NCBI GenBank assembly: GCA_016208965.1
Contig: JACQXB010000012.1
Location: 1-64,000, forward strand
Origin: Nitrospirota bacterium
Lineage (GTDB): Bacteria > Nitrospirota > Thermodesulfovibrionia > UBA6902 > DSMQ01
Length of the DNA: 64,000 nucleotides
Reading direction: 5' to 3'
Below the pieces are notes generated by a model. That model had not been told where the DNA came from and searched no databases. It worked only from the letters and a program-made list of their open reading frames with translations. This document shows positions 37,911-48,351 of this stretch, piece after piece; the first letter of the stretch is position 1; each line of letters begins with the position of its first letter. The translations under genes were made by a program, and so were the position numbers.

Positions 37911-39476
37911 TTATTTAGCATACTCAATATACCTTGATTCCCTTACAACTGTAACCTTTATCTGCCCAGGATATGTAAGTTGTTCTTCAACCTTTTTTGC
38001 CAGTTCCCTCGCTATCTGGGCACAGACCTCGTCACTTACTGCTTCAGGCTTTACAATAATTCTTATTTCCCTTCCTGCCTGAATAGCATAACACTTCTCT
38101 ACACCATTAAAGGATGTGGCAATCTCTTCTAATTTTTCAATTCTCTTGAGATAACTTTCAATATTCTCTTTTCTTACTCCAGGTCTACCAGCTGATAGGG
38201 CATCAGCTGCAGCCACCAGAGATGCCTCTACGGTTATTGTGTTTCCCTCTCCGTGATGGGCCTCAATCGCATTGACAATTTTAGTGTTTTCCCCATATTT
38301 TTTTGCAAGGCTTGCGCCTATTGCCTGATGTGAGCCTTCAATCTCATGGTCAACCGCCTTACCTATGTCATGCAGAATCCCTGCCCTTTTTGCGAGTTTT
38401 ATGTCAACCCTGAGCTCTCCTGCCATAATACCAGCTAAGTATGCTACCTCTGTTGAATGTTGCAAGACATTCTGTGCATAGGATGTCCTGAAATGGAGCC
38501 TTCCGATTAGTTTTACAAGCTCAGGATGTATACCATGTAATCCAAGTTCAAATACCGCCCTTTCCCCTTCTTCCTTAATCGTTGTTTCCACTTCCCTGCG
38601 GGTCTTTCCTACAACCTCCTCAATCCTCGCAGGGTGGATCCTGCCATCTGCTATAAGGCGCCCCAAAGATAGCCGTGCTATCTCTCTACGAATAGGGTCA
38701 AAACTTGAAATGAGGACACTCTCAGGGGTATCATCTATTATGAATTCAACGCCTGTTTCAGCCTCAAGTGCCCTGATATTTCTGCCCTCCCTTCCAATTA
38801 TTCTACCTTTCATTTCATCACTTGGCAGGGTGACTGCTGATACCGCAGTGTCTCCAACATACTCACTGGCATATCTCTGAATGGCAATACCCAGTATCTC
38901 TTTAGCCTTTTTGTCAGAAGTATCCATTACCTCATCTTCTATCTTTTTTGCTATCTTGAGTGCCTCGAATTTAGACTCTTCAGCAACCTTTGTAAGTAGT
39001 TCCTTTTTAGCCTCTTCTGCGCGCATACCTGAGACACGTTCAAGTAAGGTAGTCTGTTCCTTGATTAGTCCGTCATATCGCTCCCCTTTTTCAGTCAGAT
39101 TTCTTTCCTTGTTAGTAATTTCTCTTTCCCGGCGGTTAAGGTCGCTCTCTTTTCTCTCAAGGTGTTCAAGTTTTCTATCAAGCACCTCTTCTCTTTGATG
39201 GAGCCTTTTGTCAAGCTGGTTAAGTTCTGCGCGGCGCTCTTTTAATTCCCTTTCAACCTCTGTTTTGGAATGGAAAATTTTATCCTTGGCTTCAAGCGCA
39301 GCCACTTTCTTAATTGTTTCTGCCTTCTCCAGAGCCTCTTCTAAGCGTTTCTGTGCCTTTTGTTCGTTTTCTTTGAGTTTTTTGCCCTGTCCTTTCCTAT
39401 AATAGCCGATAGATATTGCATAACCAACGAGCAACCCTATTAGCAACACTATAGGAATGTATAGATAATCCATCAT
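37911..39476 (-). CDS. rny: ribonuclease Y
   Basis: N-terminal TM, coiled coil, [31 protein letters not shown] domain, HD domain [18 protein letters not shown] track extends to 39590. Confidence 0.96.
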   Translation of the reverse strand: MMDYLYIPIVLLIGLLVGYAISIGYYRKGQGKKLKENEQKAQKRLEEALEKAETIKKVAALEAKDKIFHSKTEVERELKERRAELNQLDKRLHQREEVLDRKLEHLERKESDLNRREREITNKERNLTEKGERYDGLIKEQTTLLERVSGMRAEEAKKELLTKVAEESKFEALKIAKKIEDEVMDTSDKKAKEILGIAIQRYASEYVGDTAVSAVTLPSDEMKGRIIGREGRNIRALEAETGVEFIIDDTPESVLISSFDPIRREIARLSLGRLIADGRIHPARIEEVVGKTRREVETTIKEEGERAVFELGLHGIHPELVKLIGRLHFRTSYAQNVLQHSTEVAYLAGIMAGELRVDIKLAKRAGILHDIGKAVDHEIEGSHQAIGASLAKKYGENTKIVNAIEAHHGEGNTITVEASLVAAADALSAGRPGVRKENIESYLKRIEKLEEIATSFNGVEKCYAIQAGREIRIIVKPEAVSDEVCAQIARELAKKVEEQLTYPGQIKVTVVRESRYIEYAK

Positions 39477-39778
39477 GATAATAACCTCCTCCTCTGGAGC
39501 TCGCCCTGAGTCATTCCCTTTGGTCCCTCCAGTTCTGTTTATTAGGGGCAAAATGTACTGAAAAGTCTTAATCTGGTGGGGATTACCCACTTCCTTTGAA
39601 TGGCATCTATGACAGGTGGATTCTTAGATGGGGAGTAAGATAACTTTTTGATATTCCCTATACTTTATAGGGCAAACCCTGTGAGAAACTTTCTTGATAT
39701 TGTAAGAAAAATATATTATTTATGGGTTTGTTAAGTCCAATTGGTATATCTATATTTATCCTTCCCCGAAAAATCTTT

Positions 39779-39834
39779 ACCCCGTTAGAAAAAACAGAAT
39801 TGCCCAAATAGAAAACCTTTCTAACGGGGTGAAC
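39779..39834. repeat. CCCCGTTAGAAA palindrome family member
   Basis: accccgttagaaa...tttctaacggggtgaac. Confidence 0.75.
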
Positions 39835-39884
39835 TGTCAATGCCAGAAAAATTAAAAATATCCCCGTTGTTAATGCAGGGATAT

Positions 39885-40066
39885 AAAACCCACCTTGCCG
39901 TGTAGATGGAAACCTTGAATCCCTGTTTTTATAAGGGGGTGCCTTGAAGGTAAGATTAGGCTTTCTCTCCCGAAACATCGGGGCGCTCACACTTACCATA
40001 CTCAGGCTCCCTAACTTAAATAAGTAACGGATCAAGTTTTTTCCACCTCTAACGTACAAGGTAGGC
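39885..40066 (-). ncRNA. ssrS: probable 6S RNA
   Basis: minus strand GCCTACCTTGTACGTTAGAGG...AACTTGATCCGTTACTTATTTAAGTTAGGGAGCCTGAGTATGGTAAGTGTGAGCGCC...CAAGGCACCCCC...GGCAAGGTGGG; 9-bp closing stem CCTACCTTG/CAAGGTGGG; about 180 nt; located upstream of rny. Confidence 0.72.
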
Positions 40067-40121
40067 ATTTTGCCCTTTTTACTTTTATAACAGAAAAGAC
40101 ATATTATTTTCAAGGAATAAT

Positions 40122-41003
40122 TTAGCTTCTTAGACTAATCCCATAATTCATAAGGGTTTTTCTTAATTTCTCCTTATTTGTGTCGTTCATGGAACAGATG
40201 GGAAGTCTGAACTCCTCCTGAATCCTTCCCATCATGTTTAAGGCTGTCTTCACAGGAATAGGGTTTGTTTCTATAAACATAACATGGTTTAATGGCTCAA
40301 GCTTAAAATGGAGTCTCCGTGCCTCTTCTAAATTTCCCACCTCCCATGCATTGCACATACTGGCAACATCCTTTGGCGCGACATTCGCGGACACAGATAT
40401 TACCCCTTTTCCCCCAAGTGCAAGTAATGTGAGAGTTGTAAAGTCATCACCTGACAAAACAGTAATCCTGTCTTCGCATAAACGAATTAATTCGCTTACC
40501 TGTTTCATGTCACCGGTTGCCTCTTTAATACCCGTTATATTTTTGGCCTCTAAAAGTCTTGCAACGGTTGAAGGCAGGAGATTCACACCCGTACGGCTTG
40601 GAACATTGTATAAAACAATAGGAATATCAACTGCCTCTGCTATCTTCTTATAGTGCTGATAAAGTCCCTCCTGTGTTGGCTTATTATAATAAGGGGTAAC
40701 CAGCAAAACAGCATCTGCACCCAATTTTTTTGCCTTTTCAGTGATTATTATAGTCTCATCTGTAGAATTTGCCCCTGCGCCTGCAATAACCGGAACCCTT
40801 TTATTAACGGCCCTGACTGTTATCTCTATGACCCTGTAGTGTTCCTCATAATCCAGTGTAGATGATTCTCCTGTGGTGCCGCATGGTACTATGCCCTGGG
40901 TTCCCTGAGATATATGCCACTCAATTAAATCACAGAGTGCCCTTTCATCAACTTTACCATCTTTAAAAGGTGTGACTATTGCAACGATTGAACCTTTAAC
41001 CAT
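40122..41003 (-). CDS. dapA: 4-hydroxy-tetrahydrodipicolinate synthase
   Basis: GSIVAIVTPFKDGKVDE...PCGTTGESSTL...TPYYNKPTQEGLYQHYK. Confidence 0.96.
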   Translation of the reverse strand: MVKGSIVAIVTPFKDGKVDERALCDLIEWHISQGTQGIVPCGTTGESSTLDYEEHYRVIEITVRAVNKRVPVIAGAGANSTDETIIITEKAKKLGADAVLLVTPYYNKPTQEGLYQHYKKIAEAVDIPIVLYNVPSRTGVNLLPSTVARLLEAKNITGIKEATGDMKQVSELIRLCEDRITVLSGDDFTTLTLLALGGKGVISVSANVAPKDVASMCNAWEVGNLEEARRLHFKLEPLNHVMFIETNPIPVKTALNMMGRIQEEFRLPICSMNDTNKEKLRKTLMNYGISLRS

Positions 41004-41203
41004 AATTTGACCCTCGCTTATTGTGTTTTAATAATGGTAAATAAATTTAAGATAAAGGTCAAGTTTTTTATGTGAGGAACTCTCTATAAAAAAATTTAAA
41101 TAAAGAATAAAAAGCTTGACTTTAAAATTTGAGAAATGTTATTCATAAGCAGTTTTTTCCCTGACTTTGCCTAATTGGTATAAAAAATTTTGCGGGGAGA
41201 TGC

Positions 41204-42514
41204 ATGTCTAAAACAGCTACTTTTAAAAGGGGAATACATCCTGAAGAAGTAAAGGAATTAACCGCCAGCACTCCCATTATAAAGGCTAATATTCCTGAAA
41301 GGGTGGTAATTCCTCTGAGTCAGCACACCGGAGCCCCTGCAAAACATGAAGTAGGGATAGGTGATTTAGTTAAGAAATACCAACTTATAGGTTCTCCGCA
41401 GGGTTTTGTATCTTCACCTGTTCACTCATCTATATCAGGCAAGGTTATAGCTATAGCGGATTTCCCTCACCCTTCAGGAAAAATGATACCATCAATAGTT
41501 ATTGAAAGTGACGGGAAAGATGAAGGCATATCCTCAAAAGAAAACCCTGATTATCTAAATCTAAACCCTGATGAGATTAAAACCATTATAAGGGATGCAG
41601 GGATAGTAGGTCTTGGAGGGGCTGCCTTTCCAACGAGTGTAAAACTTTCACCTCCAAAGGAAAAGTCAATAGACACGGTTATCCTTAATGGTGCGGAGTG
41701 TGAACCCTATCTTACTGCTGACCACAGATTGATGTTAGAGCAAGCTGAGGGAGTCGTCAATGGACTAAAGATTATTATGAAGAGCCTTGATGTAAATAGG
41801 GGATATATAGGCATAGAGAATAACAAACCTGATGCTATTGAGAAGATGAGGGGTGTTATCTCTACGGAGTTAAACATTGAGGTCATACCACTTAAGGTAA
41901 AATACCCGCAGGGCGCTGAGAAGATGTTAATAAAGGCAATTACTAACAGGGAAGTTCCACCGAGAGGACTTCCGATGGATGTTGGGGTTGTTGTTCAGAA
42001 TGTTGGGACTGCCTTTGCTATATATGAGGCTGTTAGATATGGCAAGCCATTAATAGAGAGGGTTATTAGCATTACTGGCAGGGGTATAAAAGAACCAAAA
42101 AATATGAAGGTTAAAATAGGAACTCTTATGTCTGATGTCATAGAACAATGCGGTGGTTTTACAGATGGAGCGGTTAAGATAATAATGGGCGGGCCTATGA
42201 TGGGATTTGCACAATGGAGACTTAATGTCCCAATGGTGAAAGGCACATCAGGGATTTTGGTTCTTACAGGAGATGATTATATTCCTTCAGAGGAATACTT
42301 TGCCTGTATTCATTGTGGAAGTTGTATAGATGTATGTCCGATGGGTCTTAACCCCTCAATGCTCAGTATCCTTTCGGAAAAGGCACATTATGAGGGAACA
42401 AAGGAATATAACTTATTTGACTGTTTTGAATGTGGCTCATGTGCATATGTATGCCCCTCAAACAGGCCAATGGTGCAGTTTATAAGATTAGCAAAGTTAA
42501 TGGTAAAACCGTAA
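41204..42514 (+). CDS. rnfC: Rnf complex subunit C
   Basis: GGAAFPTSVKLSP...NGAECEPYLTADHRLML; two CxxCxxxCP 4Fe-4S motifs. Confidence 0.96.
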   Translation: MSKTATFKRGIHPEEVKELTASTPIIKANIPERVVIPLSQHTGAPAKHEVGIGDLVKKYQLIGSPQGFVSSPVHSSISGKVIAIADFPHPSGKMIPSIVIESDGKDEGISSKENPDYLNLNPDEIKTIIRDAGIVGLGGAAFPTSVKLSPPKEKSIDTVILNGAECEPYLTADHRLMLEQAEGVVNGLKIIMKSLDVNRGYIGIENNKPDAIEKMRGVISTELNIEVIPLKVKYPQGAEKMLIKAITNREVPPRGLPMDVGVVVQNVGTAFAIYEAVRYGKPLIERVISITGRGIKEPKNMKVKIGTLMSDVIEQCGGFTDGAVKIIMGGPMMGFAQWRLNVPMVKGTSGILVLTGDDYIPSEEYFACIHCGSCIDVCPMGLNPSMLSILSEKAHYEGTKEYNLFDCFECGSCAYVCPSNRPMVQFIRLAKLMVKP

Positions 42515-42520
42515 TGAAAA

Positions 42521-42613
42521 AATTAAAAATAAAATATCAAAATTCAAAATTAAGGAATTTTTTATTAAATTTTTTTCTTCCACAATTTTTATTTTTGATT
42601 TTTAATCTTTGAT
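42521..42613. repeat. AT-rich dispersed repeat, copy 2
   Basis: inverted homolog of 28384-28484. Confidence 0.6.
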
Positions 42614-42631
42614 TTTGCATGAGGTTAGGCA

Positions 42632-43642
42632 TTGGCTGTTGAAAAGAAAACACATCCATTAATTGTATCAGTCAGTCCGCATATTAAGGGTGAGGAATCT
42701 GTTAGCCGTATTATGTGGACTGTTAATCTTGCCCTTTTGCCTTCCTTTCTTATGTCTCTTTATTACTTCGGACCAAGGGCATTGTTTGTTACAGCACTCT
42801 GTGTTATAACCGCAGTTTTGTCAGAGTATATATTTCAAAAATCACTTAAAAAGAAAATCACTTTAAGCGATGGCAGTGCATTCTTAACAGGGCTTTTGCT
42901 GGGAATGAACCTCCCTCCAAGCCTGCCATTTTATATCCCGATTGCGGGGAGCTTTATGGCGATTGTTATTACTAAACAACTCTTTGGTGGTCTTGGTTAT
43001 AACATCTTTAACCCTGCACTTATAGGGAGGGCATTTTTATTAATATCATGGCCAAAGGCAATGACCATATGGAAAGAGCCTACAGCGGTTTTTGCTACAC
43101 TTGATGCAAAGACAACTGCCACGCCATTAGGTATCTTAAAAGAAGAAGGATTAGGAAAACTTCTTGAGGTCTTTGGGGATAAGGCTAACCTTTATACGCA
43201 ACTTCTCATCGGTAACAGGGCAGGTTCACTTGGAGAGACATCTGTAATAGCCTTGCTTCTTGGTGCTGCATTTCTTCTTTATAGGGGATATATCACATGG
43301 CATATCCCTTTTTCATTCCTCGGGACTGTAGCTTTAGTTGCATGGGTTTTTGGTGGAAAGGGCGCACTTTTTACAGGAGACCCGATTATACATCTTCTAA
43401 GTGGAGGTCTTATATTAGGGGCGTTCTTTATGGCAACTGATTATGTTACCTGCCCTACTATCAGAAAAGGACAGATAATCTTTGGGATTGGATGCGGTGC
43501 AATCACAATGCTGATAAGGCTTAAAGGCGGTTATCCTGAGGGTGTAATGTTTGCAATACTGCTTATGAACTGCTTTGCACCCCTGATTGATAGAGGAGTA
43601 AAAACAGATTTATTCGGTGCAACAAAGGGACAGAAGAAATGA
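42632..43642 (+). CDS. rnfD: Rnf complex subunit D
   Basis: multi-TM, GGLGYNIFNPALIGRAFLL, operon position. Confidence 0.95.
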   Translation: MAVEKKTHPLIVSVSPHIKGEESVSRIMWTVNLALLPSFLMSLYYFGPRALFVTALCVITAVLSEYIFQKSLKKKITLSDGSAFLTGLLLGMNLPPSLPFYIPIAGSFMAIVITKQLFGGLGYNIFNPALIGRAFLLISWPKAMTIWKEPTAVFATLDAKTTATPLGILKEEGLGKLLEVFGDKANLYTQLLIGNRAGSLGETSVIALLLGAAFLLYRGYITWHIPFSFLGTVALVAWVFGGKGALFTGDPIIHLLSGGLILGAFFMATDYVTCPTIRKGQIIFGIGCGAITMLIRLKGGYPEGVMFAILLMNCFAPLIDRGVKTDLFGATKGQKK

Positions 43643-44271
43643 GTTTAGAGGATGTTCATTGTAAGACGGAATTTTCAAGGGGTGATGCAGGAGCAAGAAT
43701 GACTGCTAAGGATATAGTAAAAATAGCTATTAATCTTGTAGTAATCTATGTTATCGGCGGGTTAATCCTTGCCCTTGTCTATGCAAAGGCAGCACCAATA
43801 ATATTTATAAAACAAAAGCAGGAAAAAGAATTGGCACTTAAAAAGATGATGCCGGAGGCTGACAAGATCGAGGTGCTGGGGACATGGGAGCCTCATCATA
43901 AACATGCAGAATATTTTGTCGCTAAAAAAGGCAATAAAGAAATAGGCTATATTGTTCAGGGCTTTGGAAAAGGTTATTCAAGTTACATAAACATCCTTGT
44001 CTCTGTGGATAAGAACTTTGTGGTTAAGAAGATAAGTATCCTTGACCATAAAGAGACCCCCGGGTTAGGTGATGAAATAGAGAGGGATTATTTTTTGAAA
44101 CAATTTACAGGTAAGACAGTTGACAATCTTGTTGTTGTAAAAACAGAGACACAGAGCGATATACAGGCTATATCAGGCGCTACCATATCAACTCGTGCAG
44201 TGGCAGAAGATGGCGTTAAAAACGGGATAAAAATGTTAATTAATAAGCTTTCAGGTGAGGTAAAGGGATGA
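43639..44271 (+). CDS. rnfG: Rnf complex subunit G (flavin-binding)
   Basis: ETPGLGDEIE...ISGATISTRAV. Confidence 0.95.
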   Translation: MSLEDVHCKTEFSRGDAGARMTAKDIVKIAINLVVIYVIGGLILALVYAKAAPIIFIKQKQEKELALKKMMPEADKIEVLGTWEPHHKHAEYFVAKKGNKEIGYIVQGFGKGYSSYINILVSVDKNFVVKKISILDHKETPGLGDEIERDYFLKQFTGKTVDNLVVVKTETQSDIQAISGATISTRAVAEDGVKNGIKMLINKLSGEVKG

Positions 44272-44900
44272 ATCACGGAGAACACCGCACCAACTGGGAA
44301 TTAATAAAAAATGGAATCTTTAAGGAGAATATTCTCTTCAGGATGGCTATAAGCCTTTGTCCTGCAATTGCTGTGACAAATAGCCTTAAAAATGGCACCT
44401 TAATGGGCATTTCGGTTTTATTTGTTCAGGTAATGGTCAACATAACCATTTCTGCATTGAGAAAATTTATTAACCCAAAAATCAGGATACCAATATATAT
44501 GCTTGTCATAGCAGGATGGGTTAGTGCTATAGATATGACACTGGCAGCTTATGCAAGAGAGGCATATAAAGAGATAGGTCTTTATATTCAATTGATAGTT
44601 GCCTTTGCCTCAATACTGGCAAGGGCAGAGTCCTTTGCAAGCAAAAACAAATTTGTTCCGTCAATGTCAGATGGTATTGGCATGGGAATAGGATTCCTCC
44701 TTGCAATGATAATAATCAGCTTCTTTAGGGAGCTTCTTGGAAAGGGCGCTCTCTTCGGGTTTCCTATTGTAGCAGGCAAGCCTTTGCTGATAATGATACT
44801 GCCTGCTGGGGGATTTTTTGCTTTTGGTATACTCATGGGATTTTTTAACTGGATTGATATAAGATTCTTTGGTGGAAAAGGGGCATCCGGAGCGGGATAA
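44268..44900 (+). CDS. rnfE: Rnf complex subunit E
   Basis: multi-TM; operon position; LCPAIAVTNSLKNG. Confidence 0.94.
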   Translation: MNHGEHRTNWELIKNGIFKENILFRMAISLCPAIAVTNSLKNGTLMGISVLFVQVMVNITISALRKFINPKIRIPIYMLVIAGWVSAIDMTLAAYAREAYKEIGLYIQLIVAFASILARAESFASKNKFVPSMSDGIGMGIGFLLAMIIISFFRELLGKGALFGFPIVAGKPLLIMILPAGGFFAFGILMGFFNWIDIRFFGGKGASGAG

Positions 44901-44951
44901 AATAGTGAATAGTGAATAATAACAGACACTGACACTTAATGGGAAAAACTT

Positions 44952-45539
44952 ATGGACTTCAATAAACTTCTTGAGTTAGTAATATCTGCATCATTGATAA
45001 ACAACTTTGTTTTTACAAGGTTCCTGGGGCTTTGTATCTTCTTCGGGGTTTCAAAGAAGATGGAGACCTCAGTTGGCATGAGCATAACCTTTACTTCAGT
45101 TATGGTAATTAGTGCAGCGTTAAGCTGGCTGATATTCTTTTATATAATGGTGCCGCTTGATATAACATTCCTTAAGATAGTTATATTTATTGGAACTATT
45201 GCTGCACTTGTGCAGTCAGCAGATACCATAATGAAGAAGGTAAGTCCTGTAATGTATCACAAACTTGGTATCTATCTTGCCTTAATTACCACAAACTGCA
45301 TAATACTTGCGGTTCCCTTAATAAATGCAGGAGAAGGTTATACATTTATAGAAAGCCTTGCCTTTGGTCTTGGCTCAGGGTTGGGTTTTGCCCTTGCACT
45401 TATAATAATGGCGAGTATTCGTGAGAAACTGGAGTTAGCTGAAGTGCCAAGACCATTTAGAGGATTACCAATAGCCTTTATAGTAGCAGGTCTTATAGCA
45501 CTTGCATTTACAGGTTTCTCAGGGTTGATAACGCTCTAA
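44952..45539 (+). CDS. rnfA: Rnf complex subunit A
   Basis: LINNFVFTRFLGLCIFFGVSKK. Confidence 0.95.
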   Translation: MDFNKLLELVISASLINNFVFTRFLGLCIFFGVSKKMETSVGMSITFTSVMVISAALSWLIFFYIMVPLDITFLKIVIFIGTIAALVQSADTIMKKVSPVMYHKLGIYLALITTNCIILAVPLINAGEGYTFIESLAFGLGSGLGFALALIIMASIREKLELAEVPRPFRGLPIAFIVAGLIALAFTGFSGLITL

Positions 45540-45646
45540 ACCAAGATACATGATACAGGATGCAAGATACAGGATAAAAAACTTAATAATAAACACAAGT
45601 TATGAATCGTGCATCATGTATCGTGTATCCTGAATCGTGAAAACCT

Positions 45647-46819
45647 ATGTTTGACATAAACTTTACAAAAACACTATTTGATCTGATTCAGCTAATAGAC
45701 TGCATCCCTCTTCCCATGCTCGGTGTCGGTGGAGCGGTTGAGGGAAAAGAATATGTAGATTTAGCTCAGGTTGTTAAATTTACATTAGTGTTTGTAGCAG
45801 GGGTAAGTGCTGTCTTTGGTGTTGGCCTTGCCTTTGCTGCCAAGAAGTTTGCAGTTCAGGTTGACCCGAGGGTTGAGCAGGTGCTTGATGTCCTTGCCCA
45901 TGCCCACTGCGGAGCCTGTGGTTTTGCAGGCTGTCAGCAATACGCAGAGGCAGTAGTGCTCAATCCGGATGTTGCACCAAACTTATGTCCCCCCGGTGGT
46001 GCCTCTGTGGCAAAAGCGGTTGCCCGCATAACAGGGAAAGAGGCAAAAGAGTTAGAGCCGCGCATAGTCCGAATATTCTGTCAGGGAGGACTTTCAAAGT
46101 CTGTAAGAAGATTTAAATATGAAGGCATAGAGGATTGCAGGGCTGCTATACTCGCAGGCGGAGGGGACAAGGCATGTGTCTATGGATGCCTTGGCTATAG
46201 TACATGTGTAAGGGTTTGCCCTTTTGATGCAATGACAATGAGTGAAGACAGTATCCCTATTGTTGACCCTGCAAAATGCACAGCCTGCGGAAAATGTGCA
46301 CAGGCATGTCCCACAAAGGTTATTGAGATTTCACCTGCTAAAAAAGAGGTTCTTGTAAGGTGTCATTCAAAGGACAAAGGTGGAGAAACAAAGAAAAACT
46401 GTCAGGTAGGCTGTATTGCCTGCGGTATATGTGTAAAAGTCTGCCCTTATAACGCACCGGTAGTTGAGAATAATCTATCAAGGATTAATCCTGATAAATG
46501 CAAGGTCTGCAGTCTCTGTGTAGTAAAATGCCCTACAAATTCAATTATGGATTATATACCACAGAGACCAAAGGCATTTGTCACAGAAAAGTGTATTGGC
46601 TGCGGCATCTGCACAAAGGCCTGCCCTGTGAATGCAGCATCTGGTGAACCCAAAAAACTCCATGTCATAGAGCAGAATAAGTGTATTGGCTGCGGTATTT
46701 GTACATCTAAGTGTCCTGTTGTAGCTATTACCGGGACATTTAATTACATGGAAATTGCTGAGGCAGCTGCTCAGAAAAAAGCAGCAAAGGCTAAGGAAGC
46801 AGAAGTTACCGTGGCATGA
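45647..46819 (+). CDS. rnfB: Rnf complex subunit B
   Basis: [20 protein letters not shown] followed by multiple 4Fe-4S ferredoxin motifs. Confidence 0.94.
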   Translation: MFDINFTKTLFDLIQLIDCIPLPMLGVGGAVEGKEYVDLAQVVKFTLVFVAGVSAVFGVGLAFAAKKFAVQVDPRVEQVLDVLAHAHCGACGFAGCQQYAEAVVLNPDVAPNLCPPGGASVAKAVARITGKEAKELEPRIVRIFCQGGLSKSVRRFKYEGIEDCRAAILAGGGDKACVYGCLGYSTCVRVCPFDAMTMSEDSIPIVDPAKCTACGKCAQACPTKVIEISPAKKEVLVRCHSKDKGGETKKNCQVGCIACGICVKVCPYNAPVVENNLSRINPDKCKVCSLCVVKCPTNSIMDYIPQRPKAFVTEKCIGCGICTKACPVNAASGEPKKLHVIEQNKCIGCGICTSKCPVVAITGTFNYMEIAEAAAQKKAAKAKEAEVTVA

Positions 46820-46892
46820 TATAATAAAAACTAATTTGGAAATTTTTCAAAATTTTGTTATTCTATTTAAAATAGGTAGCGGAGGTTGTGAA

Positions 46893-47093
46893 GTGAAAGA
46901 AGGAATTCATCCTGTGTATAAAGAGGCGAAGGTGGTCTGCGCATGTGGAGAGAGCTTTACTACAAGGTCAACAAAGCTGTCAATCCATGTAGACATATGC
47001 TCTAAGTGCCACCCGTTTTTTACAGGCAAGCAGAAGCTTGTTGATGCAGAAGGCAGGGTTGAGAAGTTCAGAAAAAAATACGCAAAGAAGTAG
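46893..47093 (+). CDS. rpmE: 50S ribosomal protein L31 (four-cysteine type)
   Basis: [51 protein letters not shown] start with GGAGG upstream; ORF track starts at 46755. Confidence 0.95.
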   Translation: MKEGIHPVYKEAKVVCACGESFTTRSTKLSIHVDICSKCHPFFTGKQKLVDAEGRVEKFRKKYAKK

Positions 47094-47110
47094 ATAGGCT
47101 TAAGATTAAA

Positions 47111-47154
47111 GAGGAAACTCGTGCAATTTTACTGCAAATGAGTTTCCTCTTTTT
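47111..47154 (+). terminator. Rho-independent terminator
   Basis: gaggaaactc...gagtttcctcttttt. Confidence 0.82.
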
Positions 47155-47181
47155 ATTTCTATATAATAATAAGGCGATAAA

Positions 47182-48249
47182 ATGTTACTTGAAAAACTTG
47201 AGACAATTGAACAGAAATACGAAAAGCTTACAAAGCTTTTAAGCGACCCTTCTGTGTTTTCTGACTTTACTCTCTATCAGAAGTATTCCAAAGAGCAGGC
47301 AGAAATCTCAGGGCTTGTCAGAAAATTTAGGGGATACAAAAAGCTTCTTTCTGAAATGAAGGAAGCACAGGAAATTTTAAACAGTGACGGAGAAGATGGA
47401 TTAAAAGAGCTTGCTGAGGTAGAGCTTGAAGAACTGAAAGAAAGGAAGCCGCGACTTGAAGATGAATTGAAGTTGATGCTTATTCCAAAGGACCCTCGTG
47501 ATGAGAAAAATATTTTCCTTGAGATACGGGCAGGCACAGGAGGGGAAGAGGCAGCTCTCTTTGCAGCAGAACTATTTAGAATGTACACCAAGTATGCCGA
47601 GTCAAGGCGATGGAAGGTAGAGATGATAGATATTAACTCAACAGGAATTGGCGGAATAAAAGAGGTTATTGCATCTATTCAGGGCAAGGGGGCGTACAGC
47701 CGCATGAAATATGAAAGCGGCGTGCACCGGGTCCAGCGGGTTCCTTCTACAGAGACTTCCGGCAGGATTCATACATCCACTGCAACAGTTGCAGTGCTTC
47801 CAGAGGTAGAGGATGTTGATGTAAAGGTTGAAGAAAAGGACCTCAGGGTTGATACATTTTGTGCCTCAGGCCCCGGCGGGCAAGGAGTAAATACAACATA
47901 TTCTGCTGTAAGGATTGTTCATGTTCCAACAGGCTTAATCGTTCAGTGTCAGGACAGCCGCTCACAAATAAAAAATAGGGAAAAGGCGATTAAAGTCCTT
48001 CGTTCGAGGCTTTATGAAATAGAGACGGAAAAACAGGATAAAGAAAGGGCTGATGAAAGGAAATCACAGATAGGCATGGGTGACAGAAGCGAGAAGATAA
48101 GGACTTATAACTTCCCTCAAAACAGGGTAACTGACCACAGGGTTGGTCTTACCCTGCATAAGCTCAGCATGGTCATTGACGGCGACCTTGATGAACTTAT
48201 TGACAGCCTTATTACGCATTATCAGACAGAGAAACTGAAGGGGATTTAA
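47182..48249 (+). CDS. prfA: peptide chain release factor 1
   Basis: [24 protein letters not shown]. Confidence 0.97.
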   Translation: MLLEKLETIEQKYEKLTKLLSDPSVFSDFTLYQKYSKEQAEISGLVRKFRGYKKLLSEMKEAQEILNSDGEDGLKELAEVELEELKERKPRLEDELKLMLIPKDPRDEKNIFLEIRAGTGGEEAALFAAELFRMYTKYAESRRWKVEMIDINSTGIGGIKEVIASIQGKGAYSRMKYESGVHRVQRVPSTETSGRIHTSTATVAVLPEVEDVDVKVEEKDLRVDTFCASGPGGQGVNTTYSAVRIVHVPTGLIVQCQDSRSQIKNREKAIKVLRSRLYEIETEKQDKERADERKSQIGMGDRSEKIRTYNFPQNRVTDHRVGLTLHKLSMVIDGDLDELIDSLITHYQTEKLKGI

Positions 48250-48351
48250 TGAAGGATGCAAGTCGGAAACGACTCGTTCTGAGATGCAGGATTCAAGATA
48301 CAAGATTAAAAAACTTTATGTATCATGTATCCTCTATCAAGGTCTTATAAG

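Noticed and set aside
39658-40113. 151-aa minus-strand ORF as a protein
   Set aside because: It covers the probable 6S RNA and two palindromic repeats; peptide is repeat-derived (NPVRK/HPVRK-like, RQGGFYIP).
41204-46819. Rnf operon as a novel electron-transfer system
   Set aside because: Gene order C-D-G-E-A-B and motifs are those of known Rnf complexes; RnfB ferredoxin-motif number is within expected variation.
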